A stretch of DNA of 49,246 bases, taken from positions 1 to 49,246 of the forward strand of contig JAUIFP010000012.1 of assembly GCA_030430365.1 (NCBI GenBank), read 5' to 3'. A program made the position numbers and the translations under genes. Under the pieces are notes generated by a model. It saw only the letters and a list, made by a program, of their open reading frames with translations, was not told the DNA's origin and did no database searches. The stretch is from Alphaproteobacteria bacterium. Lineage in GTDB: Bacteria > Pseudomonadota > Alphaproteobacteria > Sphingomonadales > Sphingomonadaceae. This document shows positions 8,622 to 17,403 of the stretch, piece after piece. The first letter of the stretch is position 1, and each line of letters begins with the position of its first letter.

Positions 8622-9650
8622 TCAAATATGGGCCAGCTCTCGAGCCAGCTCTTCGCGGGTCCAGTTAAGCACTTGAACCCGAGGCAGGAAGAGCGGATCG
8701 GTTCCAGCATTTATCGCGCGCTGCTCCGTCGTGCAGGCGCAAACCAGTCCAGCCGCCGCAGCAATCTCGCCTGTCTCACTGTCGTGATGTCCATAGGGAT
8801 AGGCAAAGCAGGTTACAGGCTGCTCGGACAACTTCTCGCATTCCCGCAGGCCCCGAGTGATTTCCTCTTCACGCTCGCTCCTCGGCCGGTCTGGCAGCGA
8901 AAGGTGGTGAAGCGTGTGCCCGCCGATCGAAATGGTACCGGCCGGAAGCGCGGAGGCTTGCTCTCGCGACATTGGGCGGTGTGAAGGCCGCGCACCTTTG
9001 GCTACGCCAGCCTGGAGGCGCAGGGCATCGATCCTCTCGGCGATCTCAACTGATGCAAGCGGCAGCAGCCTGGCCCAGATCGCATCGATTGCCTGCTGAC
9101 GCGGTGTATTCGGCGCTTCCCCGAAATTGCGGACCTGATCTGCGGCTTGGGGGTAGCCCAGCAAGAATGTCTCTCTCCGGCCTGCCACTTCGAGACTAAG
9201 CTCATTGGCCCTGGAGCCGAGCACGATCCGTTCCAGATCGTCCCACCAGAACTCCCGCTCCGGATCGAGCAATCGGCTGGCGAGAAAGAAGGTGGCCGAG
9301 AGCCCCTTTCCCTCCAGCAAGGGGGCCGCGATATCGGCGTTGCAGGCATAGCCGTCATCGAATGTAATGGCGCATGCATTGCCGGGGAGTGTGCCCTGTC
9401 TGTGCAGTTGCGCCAGCTCGGCGAGTGGCATGACGTTGCGGTTCTGTTTCAGCCAGTCGAGCTGCTCCGCAAACCGTTCGGCCGGGACTGCGAGCCCCCA
9501 AGGGTCATAGGCCTCAGCCGCGATCCGATGGTACATGAGGATCAGGGGGCGGGCTTTGCGCGGACCGGCAAGGGTTCGGCCAAGTCTCTTCAGCGCCCTG
9601 CGTATTCCGAACCTAGGCACCGATGGCACCGCGTGTTGTGGTCCGGCCAA
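8622..9650 (-). CDS. NodB-type polysaccharide deacetylase
   Basis: This 342-residue protein belongs to carbohydrate esterase family 4. It has the metal-binding TFDDGY motif at 96-101 and an HTLHH motif at 245-249 that supplies the His ligands. About 145 residues separate these motifs, more than in compact NodB domains, which indicates an insertion. There is no signal peptide, so it should act in the cytoplasm, probably removing an acetyl group from an N-acetylhexosamine of the growing glycan or its precursor. The start is TTG at 9650, supported by GGAGG seven bases upstream. It overlaps the upstream transferase by 38 bp; GTG codons at 9629 and 9620 lack a ribosome site. Confidence 0.87.
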   Translation of the reverse strand: MAGPQHAVPSVPRFGIRRALKRLGRTLAGPRKARPLILMYHRIAAEAYDPWGLAVPAERFAEQLDWLKQNRNVMPLAELAQLHRQGTLPGNACAITFDDGYACNADIAAPLLEGKGLSATFFLASRLLDPEREFWWDDLERIVLGSRANELSLEVAGRRETFLLGYPQAADQVRNFGEAPNTPRQQAIDAIWARLLPLASVEIAERIDALRLQAGVAKGARPSHRPMSREQASALPAGTISIGGHTLHHLSLPDRPRSEREEEITRGLRECEKLSEQPVTCFAYPYGHHDSETGEIAAAAGLVCACTTEQRAINAGTDPLFLPRVQVLNWTREELARELAHI

Positions 9651-10623
9651 TCGGGAACCTCCGCTTTTTCCCGGTTTGGCGTGCTACGCGAAAAATGAGG
9701 CCGCGCGCGAGCTGGGCAATGCTTGCTGCCAGCCGCATCGGGTCCAGCCGCGCCATTTGGGCAATCAGGAAATACGCGTCGTCCAGACGGCGATAACGGA
9801 TCGCACGCCCCAGCATGAACCGCATGAGGCGCATCCTTCCACTATGGAAATGCCGCGCGAGTTCCGGGTGGCGAGTAATAAAGTCGGGCACGCACAGGTC
9901 TCTGGATCGCAATGCCTTGCGCGGGTCGCTGGACATATTTGCCTGCGTCTCGCGGTAGCCGACCAGGCATTCGCGGACGAGCGCGAAGTGATAGTTTTCC
10001 GCGATCTGGAAATAGAGCTTGTAGTCTTCGCAGCCTTCTCCGTTCTGTGCCCGCAGCCCCTTGTCATAGCATCCGGCACGTAGCACCGCCTCGCGCAGCA
10101 TCAGCGCACCGCTCCCGTGCCCCACGACATTGCGCATTGCCATTGCTTCCAAGGCGTCTCCATCCGCTTCGCTTCGGCAATCGTCCAGCAATACGCGATC
10201 GTCAGCGTCGATAATCGAGTACCAGCAATAGACGAGCCCGATGGGGCCGTCTCCGCCCAGGGCGGCAAGCTGCTTTTCGATTTTGAGCGGATGCCAGAGG
10301 TCATCGGCGTCGACCGGCGCGATATAGGCACCTGTCGAGGCTTCTATTGCGGCATTTCTGGCTGCAGCCACGCCTGCGTTGCGCTGGCGCAGCAGGCGGA
10401 TGCGTTCATCCTCTCTGGCATGGCGTTCGACGATTTTGGGGCCATCGTCGGTGGAGCCGTCATCCACCACGATGATCTCCAGCTTCTCATGTGTCTGACA
10501 ACGAACGCTTGCCAGGGTCCGATCGATCGTCTCTGCGGAATTGTACATGGGGATGATCACCGACACGGTTTCCCCGGCGGCAGAACCTTCCTCTTCCCGA
10601 TTGCACGTCGGCTGATCGCTCAC
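9613..10623 (-). CDS. family 2 glycosyltransferase (first gene of glycan operon)
   Basis: This 336-residue GT2 enzyme has SVIIPMYN at 21-28, VVDDGSTDDG near 52-61, the NAGVAAARN segment and DADD at 105-108. A GCEDYKLYFQIA motif provides the catalytic acidic region. The start is GTG at 10623, preceded by AAGG eight bases upstream; an ATG at 10665 would add 14 basic residues but has no ribosome site. The resulting N-terminus (MSDQPT) resembles those of sibling transferases. The C-terminal 80 residues are helical and basic. As the first gene it should lie just downstream of the operon promoter. Confidence 0.86.
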   Translation of the reverse strand: MSDQPTCNREEEGSAAGETVSVIIPMYNSAETIDRTLASVRCQTHEKLEIIVVDDGSTDDGPKIVERHAREDERIRLLRQRNAGVAAARNAAIEASTGAYIAPVDADDLWHPLKIEKQLAALGGDGPIGLVYCWYSIIDADDRVLLDDCRSEADGDALEAMAMRNVVGHGSGALMLREAVLRAGCYDKGLRAQNGEGCEDYKLYFQIAENYHFALVRECLVGYRETQANMSSDPRKALRSRDLCVPDFITRHPELARHFHSGRMRLMRFMLGRAIRYRRLDDAYFLIAQMARLDPMRLAASIAQLARGLIFRVARQTGKKRRFPIGRTTTRGAIGA

Positions 10624-10689
10624 TTTGACCGCCTTTATTCGCTTCCATCGCCGTAAAACGGCCATGATTGTGGCCGCTCAAACCAGCGG

Positions 10690-10718
10690 ATTTAATCTTC
10701 GGCCCGGGAATAGTCCAA
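10690..10718 (-). promoter_or_regulatory. candidate promoter of the glycan operon
   Basis: On the minus strand, TTGGAC (10718-10713) is followed after 17 bases by TTAAAT (10695-10690). The spacing is right for a sigma-70 type promoter and it lies about 65 bases before the GTG start of the first glycosyltransferase. The -35 element matches the consensus poorly and the -10 element only moderately, so this is a weak call made mainly from spacing and position. Confidence 0.25.
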
Positions 10719-10796
10719 TCGGCCGGCCTTTCTAACCGAAATGAACGGCGCAGCCCGGAATGGAACGATGAAGCGCGAAACGTTAACGGCGACAGC

Positions 10797-10809
10797 TAAT
10801 CTCAGATTA
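10797..10809. repeat. 13-bp palindrome upstream of the glycan operon
   Basis: TAATCT and AGATTA face each other around a single C, giving a perfect 13-bp inverted repeat about 175 bases upstream of the first glycosyltransferase. Its size suits a dimeric repressor or activator site, but no regulator gene is present in the window to pair with it. Confidence 0.3.
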
Positions 10810-10934
10810 AACAAGCGAATTTGGGCATGAGTGGAAAAACGTGCAGCAATATCTAGTGTGAGGTTCTGGTTTTGGCTGAATAGTTAGGCGCCAATTTTTC
10901 ATTCCGATTGTTTGCTCACTCATTCCCCCGGATA

Positions 10935-10958
10935 TAGCGCTTTTTCGCTAAGTTTTTT
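10935..10958 (+). terminator. terminator-like hairpin with T6 tail (no assigned gene)
   Basis: TAGCG (10935-10939) and CGCTA (10946-10950) can form a five-pair stem around CTTTTT, followed two bases later by six T residues (10953-10958). This is intrinsic-terminator architecture on the + strand. A weaker sibling lies just upstream: TTGGC (10872-10876) and GCCAA (10890-10894) followed by five T. No + strand gene ends nearby. Confidence 0.4.
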
Positions 10959-11186
10959 GAGCTTTGCGTATTGGTGAGAATAAGGCAATTCGAGTTGGCT
11001 CCTCGTATCACTACGGATCAACCGAGGGCCCAATCATTTTGGCCAATGGGACCTGTCAAAGCAAATTGGCTAAATAGGCTGCCTCGAAGCAAGCTACGTT
11101 GCTCAAGCATGTGTTGCCCTAGATGTTGCCCTGAATCTCGATTCAAAGGTTAATCGTAAGGAGAAGCCCCGTAAGCAATTGAAAAA

Positions 11187-11262
<76 letters not shown>

Positions 11263-11315
11263 ACACCGGCTTGCGAAAACGTTCCGGGAAACCCCGCGAA
11301 TCGCGAGGAGGGCTC

Positions 11316-11343
11316 CATATAGAGACTGTGCCGCGAGAGTGAA
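11316..11343 (-). promoter_or_regulatory. candidate promoter for tRNA-Lys
   Basis: On the minus strand TTCACT (11343-11338) is followed after 16 bases by TATATG (11321-11316). This would start transcription roughly 45 bases before the mature tRNA 5' end, a sensible leader for processing by RNase P. Both hexamers are imperfect, so confidence is low. Confidence 0.33.
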
Positions 11344-11424
11344 GAGGGTTCCTGCAATCTGGTGCGTGTTTAAGTGCGAAAAGTGACCGACGATTGATTG
11401 GTGCGGGAAGAAAGGGCTCAATTC

Positions 11425-12543
11425 TCAAGCCAAACCGTTCTGTCCAACCTGTTTGTTCCACCTGTCAACCATCATCAGCGTGCCGATACAGATCATGTTG
11501 GTCATCATGGACGATCCCCCATGACTCATGAAGGGCAGCGGAATGCCCACCACGGGTGCAAGACCCATCACCATCATCAGATTGACCGCTACATAGAAGA
11601 ATATGGTCGCGGTCATTCCAGCGGCGAGCAGGGCCGAAAACCGGTCCGGCGCGCGCCTGGCGACAAGTTGGCCCCAACGCAGCACGATGCCGAATACCAG
11701 CAAAACCAGCAATCCGCCGATCAGCCCCCATTCTTCGGCCATGGTTGCAAAGACGAAGTCGGTATGCGGTTCGGGCAGGTAGTTGAGGTGGCTTTGCGAA
11801 CCTTCGCCAAAGCCCTTGCCCATGATACCACCGGATCCAATCGCGATTTTTGATTGAGTGATGTGATAACCTGCGCCCAGCGGATCACTCTCCGGATCCA
11901 GAAATGTCAGGACACGCTGCTGCTGATATCCATGCAGCACGAAGAAATAGGCGAGTGGTGCCGCGATCATGCCGGCCAGCGCGCTCAAGGCAAACCATCG
12001 GCCCGGCAAACCCGCCAAATACATCATCACGCCTCCGCCAAATGCGATGGCCAAGGCGGTTCCCAGATCCGGCTGCATGAGGACCAGCGCCATTGGCACG
12101 GCAATCAGGACTCCAGCCGGCAGAAGAGAACGCCATCCTCCGATCTCTCCAACGGGAAGCGACTGATAGAAACTTGCCAGTACAAGCACGATGGCCGGCT
12201 TCATCAGTTCCGAAGGTTGCAGGACGATCGGCCCCAGATTGAGCCAACGCTGGCTGCCGCCCCCCATGGCGCCCAGTGTTTCGACCAATACCAGCAAGAG
12301 CACCACGGCTGCATAGACCGGATAGGCGGCCCATTTCACAAAGTCGCGTGAGAATTGGGTCATTACCAACGCCATCGCCATGAAGACGGCAAAGCGAACC
12401 AGGTGCGATCCCGAAAACGGGCTCATGCTGCCACCTGCTGCGGAATAGAGCACCGCTGCCCCGAAGAGGACCAGCATGGCCAGGGGCACCATGACTTGCC
12501 AGGGCAGACGGGCGAGGGGCGCGGGAACAACGAAACGGTTCAT
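11425..12543 (-). CDS. rodA: rod-shape peptidoglycan glycosyltransferase RodA
   Basis: This 372-residue SEDS-family integral membrane protein polymerises lipid II glycan strands during cell elongation, working with the transpeptidase encoded just upstream. The sequence is hydrophobic throughout, compatible with about ten helices. It contains family landmarks: GGGSQRWLNLGP with QPSELMKP near residues 95-116, and near the C-terminus the PEPHTDFVFATMAEEWG and GIPLPFMSHGGSSMM segments. Length is normal for RodA. The start ATG at 12543 overlaps the mrdA stop as ATGA. It is the last gene of the mreBCD-mrdA-rodA operon, and no clear terminator is visible downstream before the tRNA. Confidence 0.96.
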   Translation of the reverse strand: MNRFVVPAPLARLPWQVMVPLAMLVLFGAAVLYSAAGGSMSPFSGSHLVRFAVFMAMALVMTQFSRDFVKWAAYPVYAAVVLLLVLVETLGAMGGGSQRWLNLGPIVLQPSELMKPAIVLVLASFYQSLPVGEIGGWRSLLPAGVLIAVPMALVLMQPDLGTALAIAFGGGVMMYLAGLPGRWFALSALAGMIAAPLAYFFVLHGYQQQRVLTFLDPESDPLGAGYHITQSKIAIGSGGIMGKGFGEGSQSHLNYLPEPHTDFVFATMAEEWGLIGGLLVLLVFGIVLRWGQLVARRAPDRFSALLAAGMTATIFFYVAVNLMMVMGLAPVVGIPLPFMSHGGSSMMTNMICIGTLMMVDRWNKQVGQNGLA

Positions 12544-14639
12544 TGCGAGCCCCGCCTTGTAGTCGAGCCCGCCGCGGTATTCGAGCGCTCCCGCGCAGCA
12601 GTGCCCGCAGGCGGTATCTCTGCATCATTTTCAACCGGACGTACGCCGTCATTCGCTCCCACAGATGGACTTTCGAGAGCCGCGGCACGTGCTTCTGCAT
12701 CGACCTCGCGCGTTATTACGGCAGGATTGCGAGGGGGACGAGGTATGTCGATGCCATATTCCTCGGCATATGCGGCGTATTTCTTTGCCATCCTCTCGGC
12801 CGGCGTGCCGCCCCACTGCTCTTCCAGCTCATACAGCTTCTCAAGCCCCAAGACGGGATCGAACAGGAAGGTCAGGACATCCCGCGCAATTGGATAGGCC
12901 GCACCGGAACCGCCGCCATGTTCAATCACGACTGCACCTGCATAGCGCGGATTGTCATAGGGTGCGAAGAAGTTGAACAGGCCGTGATCGCGAAATTTCC
13001 AGGGTCCTGAACTTCCGCCCGATACGCTGAGTGAGACGACCTGGGCGGTACCCGTTTTGCCCGCAAGTTCGACCCCATCGATCGGAAGCCGCGCGCGGCC
13101 AGCCGTTCCCGGGCCGTTAACGACGTCATACATGGCATTGCGGATGACTTCGGTGTGATTGCCGTGAAAGTTCATCGATTGGAACTGCGGCTTGCTGCTG
13201 TCCAGTATCATCCGGGGCATGATCTGGTTGCCGGTTGCCAGGCGCGCAGCCATCACGGCAAGCTGCAACGGATTGGCCAGCATATAACCCTGGCCAATCG
13301 TGGCGTTGACGGTGTCGTAAGCCTGCCATTCCCGCCCGTGTTTGCGCTTCAGCCATTGCGGGTCGGGCACGGTACCGAAGAACTGGCTGGCCACGGGAAG
13401 AGGGAACTCCTCCTGCATACCCAGACGCCGCGCCATCGGAGCAATGACGTCCATCCCGAGCCGCTGTGCGAAGTGATAGAAATAGACGTCACAGCTTTGA
13501 TAGATGCCTTTCGCCATATTCACGGTGCCGTGGCCGCGCCGGTTCCAGCAGTGGAAGACCCGGTTGCCCACGCGCAGTCCGCCCGAACAATGGACTGTCT
13601 CTTCCGGATCCAGACCTGCTTCGAGGAAGGCCATTGATACCATCGGTTTCACAGTCGATCCCGGTGGATATAGGCCTTTCAGCACCTTGTTACGCAGTGG
13701 TACGTGATCGTCATCCGCCAGCATTTTCCATTCGATGCGGCCGATGCCGTCGGAAAAACTGTTTGGATCGAAGCTGGGCATGGATGCCATGCACAGAATG
13801 TCGCCGGTCAGACAGTCGAGGACCACGACGGAGCCGGATTCCAAGCCGATACGCCTGGCGGCATAGTCCTGCAGCGGACCGTCAATCGTAAGCTGAACGG
13901 CATTGCCCTGAACGTCCTCGCGCGTCTCCAGATCGCGGACGATTTCGCCGCGGGCCGTCACTTCAACCCGGCGCGCGCCTGGCTCTCCGCGCAGTGTCTG
14001 CTCGAATTGCTTCTCGAGCCCATCTTTGCCGATCTTGAAGCCTGGAGTGACGAGCAGGGGAATATGCTCGCGCTCGTAATCTTCGGCGGAAGCGGCGCCG
14101 ACATAGCCGATCAGATGGCCGACTGACGGGCCGGTGGGATAGAAGCGCGAGAAGCCGCGTTGCGGAACGACACCGGGCAAATCGGGCAAGCGGACACTGA
14201 TCGCGGCGAACTGGTCATAATCCAGGCCGCTGGCGACTTCGACCGGCTGAAATCCACGTGAATCGGTGAGCTTGTCTTTAAGATCCTGGATGTCCACTGG
14301 CGAAAGCGAGAGCAATGTCCCAAGCTTTTCGACGGTCGCCTTCGGGTCATCCATGCGCTCTGGTATGATATCCACGCGAAAGTCGGCGCGGTTGGAGGCA
14401 AGGGGGGCACCGCCTCGATCGAGAATCCAGCCTCTGCGGGGCGGAATAAGCGTGAGGTTAACGCGGTTGCTTTCGGCGAGCATCCGATAGCGTTCGTTTT
14501 CCGCCACAGCCAGATAGCCCATCCGTGCAGCAAGAAGCAGGCCGACACCTCCCTGAACGGCGCCGAGCAGGAAGCTACGGCGCTGAAAGCTGTAACGCAG
14601 CCCAGCGGCGTTGATCTGCTGCTTTTTCTCTCGCGGCAT
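12540..14639 (-). CDS. mrdA: penicillin-binding protein 2 (elongasome transpeptidase)
   Basis: This 699-residue class B penicillin-binding protein cross-links peptidoglycan during lateral wall growth. A short basic N-terminus is followed by one membrane helix at about 23-43 and then the pedestal domain. In the mature numbering the active-site motifs are STVK near 288-291 (nucleophile Ser), SCD near 342-344 and KTG near 488-490 (AGKTGTAQ). About 40 disordered residues rich in Ala, Glu and Thr end the protein. The start ATG at 14639 shares one base with the mreD stop (TGATG) and was chosen over an in-frame start 120 bases upstream inside mreD. RodA is translated from an overlapping start. Confidence 0.96.
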   Translation of the reverse strand: MPREKKQQINAAGLRYSFQRRSFLLGAVQGGVGLLLAARMGYLAVAENERYRMLAESNRVNLTLIPPRRGWILDRGGAPLASNRADFRVDIIPERMDDPKATVEKLGTLLSLSPVDIQDLKDKLTDSRGFQPVEVASGLDYDQFAAISVRLPDLPGVVPQRGFSRFYPTGPSVGHLIGYVGAASAEDYEREHIPLLVTPGFKIGKDGLEKQFEQTLRGEPGARRVEVTARGEIVRDLETREDVQGNAVQLTIDGPLQDYAARRIGLESGSVVVLDCLTGDILCMASMPSFDPNSFSDGIGRIEWKMLADDDHVPLRNKVLKGLYPPGSTVKPMVSMAFLEAGLDPEETVHCSGGLRVGNRVFHCWNRRGHGTVNMAKGIYQSCDVYFYHFAQRLGMDVIAPMARRLGMQEEFPLPVASQFFGTVPDPQWLKRKHGREWQAYDTVNATIGQGYMLANPLQLAVMAARLATGNQIMPRMILDSSKPQFQSMNFHGNHTEVIRNAMYDVVNGPGTAGRARLPIDGVELAGKTGTAQVVSLSVSGGSSGPWKFRDHGLFNFFAPYDNPRYAGAVVIEHGGGSGAAYPIARDVLTFLFDPVLGLEKLYELEEQWGGTPAERMAKKYAAYAEEYGIDIPRPPRNPAVITREVDAEARAAALESPSVGANDGVRPVENDAEIPPAGTAARERSNTAAGSTTRRGSQ

Positions 14640-15196
14640 CAGTCGATAACTCGAACCCGTAACAAGCGTATGCGGTCGAACGCTGCGACCATACGGGCGA
14701 TAATGGGGAACAGCATGATAGACAGCAACAGTTGCGGCAATATCAATTGCACGTGCCACAAATTCGTGCCTGCGCTTGCAATCAGCGCAGAGAGGCCAAG
14801 ATAGGCTGTAAGCAGCGCTGCCGCGCTCACCCAGTCCTGCCAGAAGCCCCGCCAGGGGAAACGCGCCTCGAACGCTTCAAGCGCCAGCATCGCCAGTGAC
14901 CAGAGCAGAATAGCGGTTCCGAATGGCTGGCCGCTGAACAGATCGTCGAATGCGCCCAGAGGGAACCCGATCCACAGCGGGAATATGCCCGGCCGGACGA
15001 GCCTCCAGGCAATGAAGATCATGAAACCGAATGGCGGCATGACCGGCCCGGCAGCGATAACCGGGAGGAACGGGGTTAGCGAGCCGATCAGGATCGTAAG
15101 CAGGGGCAGGCCTTGTGAAAGGATCTGCGAATGGTCGCGGTTGATTGTCCTCCCTATCCTGGAGGAGCGTGACTTGCCGCTCTGTTCACCGATCAT
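14639..15196 (-). CDS. mreD: rod-shape-determining protein MreD
   Basis: This 185-residue integral membrane protein of the elongasome has about five predicted hydrophobic helices, with a Pro-rich FGFMIFIAWRLVRPG region after the first ones. MreD proteins are poorly conserved, so the assignment rests on hydrophobicity, length and position between mreC and mrdA. The cytoplasmic N-terminus is basic and serine-rich (about 30 residues). It overlaps the mreC stop by four bases (ATGA at 15193-15196). The protein probably links MreC and the MreB filament to the peptidoglycan synthases. Confidence 0.92.
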   Translation of the reverse strand: MIGEQSGKSRSSRIGRTINRDHSQILSQGLPLLTILIGSLTPFLPVIAAGPVMPPFGFMIFIAWRLVRPGIFPLWIGFPLGAFDDLFSGQPFGTAILLWSLAMLALEAFEARFPWRGFWQDWVSAAALLTAYLGLSALIASAGTNLWHVQLILPQLLLSIMLFPIIARMVAAFDRIRLLRVRVID

Positions 15197-16080
15197 TCGG
15201 CGGGCTCGTTCGGAGCTGGCGTAAAGACATCCTCGGTCTCGGGCGCCCAGATCGGTTCGATCGCCACATAGATTGTTGCCGCTGGATTGCTCAGCGGTTT
15301 GGCAATGGCCCCGTCACGCGTAATTCGATCGACTACCCCCACCGGGATTCCCGGCCGATAGACGCCGCCTGCGCCAGACGTCACGAAGACATCGCCTTTT
15401 GCCAGAGGGTTGATGCCAAGATTGATGAGGCGCATGCGTAGCGAACCGTCCGCACGGCCTTCCGAAAAGGCCACCACCTCGTCTTCTGCGCGCCGCACAG
15501 GAACCATGCTGGCACCGTCCGTCAGCAGCAAGACGCGTGCGGACGACCTCCCGGTTTCCAGTACCCGCCCGACAAGGCCGGTTGGAGCCAGCACCGGCAT
15601 GCCAGGCTCTACTCCCTGATTGGCTCCTGCCGACAGATATGCAAAGCGGCGAGTGCTCGCCGATGTCGATCCGACAAGGCGACCATAGGCAACCGGCTTT
15701 ATTTCGGCCTCTTGCATATCGAGCAATTGTTTGAGGTGGCGGTTTTCCGCTTCGATGGCCTTGGCTTCCACCATCTCGATGCGGGCCGCTTCCGCCTCGC
15801 GACGCAAGCGGATGTTTTGGTTTCCGGCATTGATATAGCCGGTGACTGTATCGTAGATGCCCAGTATCCCACCGCGGGCCATCCCGCCGGCCTGCCCGGC
15901 GGGCGCGGCAACATCCGTTGCGACGCCGCGCACTTCGGCGGCGCTCTGCGGTTTCCAGAGAGACAGCACCAGCAGGATTGCGCCGATTGCGGCGCCGGCA
16001 GCCGCAACAAGATAGCCGGTAAAGGCACTGACCTGTGCCTTGCGTGAATGTCCCGAACGGCGAATTGTCGGCGGCGCCAT
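15193..16080 (-). CDS. mreC: rod-shape-determining protein MreC
   Basis: This 295-residue bitopic protein has a basic N-terminus, a membrane helix near residues 20-42, then a coiled-coil stretch around 85-115 (EAEAARIEMVEAKAIEAEN). The periplasmic beta domains include the GRLVGSTSAS and GVEPGMPVLAPTGLVGRV segments typical of MreC. It organises the elongasome by binding PBP2 and MreD. GGGAG-like purines (GAGGGAG) lie upstream of the ATG at 16080. A 76-bp gap separates it from mreB, the largest spacing in this operon. It contains a short GGCC-TTTAC-GGCC hairpin of uncertain importance. Confidence 0.95.
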   Translation of the reverse strand: MAPPTIRRSGHSRKAQVSAFTGYLVAAAGAAIGAILLVLSLWKPQSAAEVRGVATDVAAPAGQAGGMARGGILGIYDTVTGYINAGNQNIRLRREAEAARIEMVEAKAIEAENRHLKQLLDMQEAEIKPVAYGRLVGSTSASTRRFAYLSAGANQGVEPGMPVLAPTGLVGRVLETGRSSARVLLLTDGASMVPVRRAEDEVVAFSEGRADGSLRMRLINLGINPLAKGDVFVTSGAGGVYRPGIPVGVVDRITRDGAIAKPLSNPAATIYVAIEPIWAPETEDVFTPAPNEPAE

Positions 16081-16156
16081 GCGCGCCCACTCCCTCTAAA
16101 TTCTGGCCTTTACGGCCGGCGGAGCCTGTTTGGGTAGGATCACCGGCAAATACGTC

Positions 16157-17203
<1,047 letters not shown>

Positions 17204-17403
17204 TTAGGCAATCCGTATTCTAATGCCGATTTCATTCGGCGGTTGAGCGCTGAGAGTTGCCGACGAGGGCACGCCGAAGAACGACAATGGTCCGCGGCTG
17301 CTTAACGCAAGGTTTGGTCAAAGGCCAAAATTTTGTGAGGAAAGCGATGGAAAGTTTGACACTTCACCTCGAAATCGCGGCTTTTCGCCGCTAACCTGCG
17401 CCC

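Larger units (their letters stand above)
10624..11186. other. long intergenic region between glycan operon and tRNA-Lys
   Basis: This is the longest gene-free stretch in the window and looks visibly richer in A and T than the coding regions. It holds a candidate operon promoter and a 13-bp palindrome near the left end. Two + strand terminator-like hairpins lie at 10872-10899 and 10935-10958. A 9-base direct repeat TGTTGCCCT occurs at 11112-11120 and 11124-11132. A 60-codon frame at 10971-11153 has no recognisable product or ribosome site and is not called. No + strand gene ends here, so the hairpins may close an unannotated small RNA. Confidence 0.5.

Noticed and set aside
9608-9617. 10-base match (CGAACCTAGG) to the tRNA-Lys T-arm region, considered as an att site
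   Set aside because: The match is short, lies inside coding sequence and has no integrase or flanking repeat; chance is likely.
10971-11153. 60-codon frame in the long intergenic region
   Set aside because: No ribosome site, no recognisable product and codon use unlike the surrounding genes.
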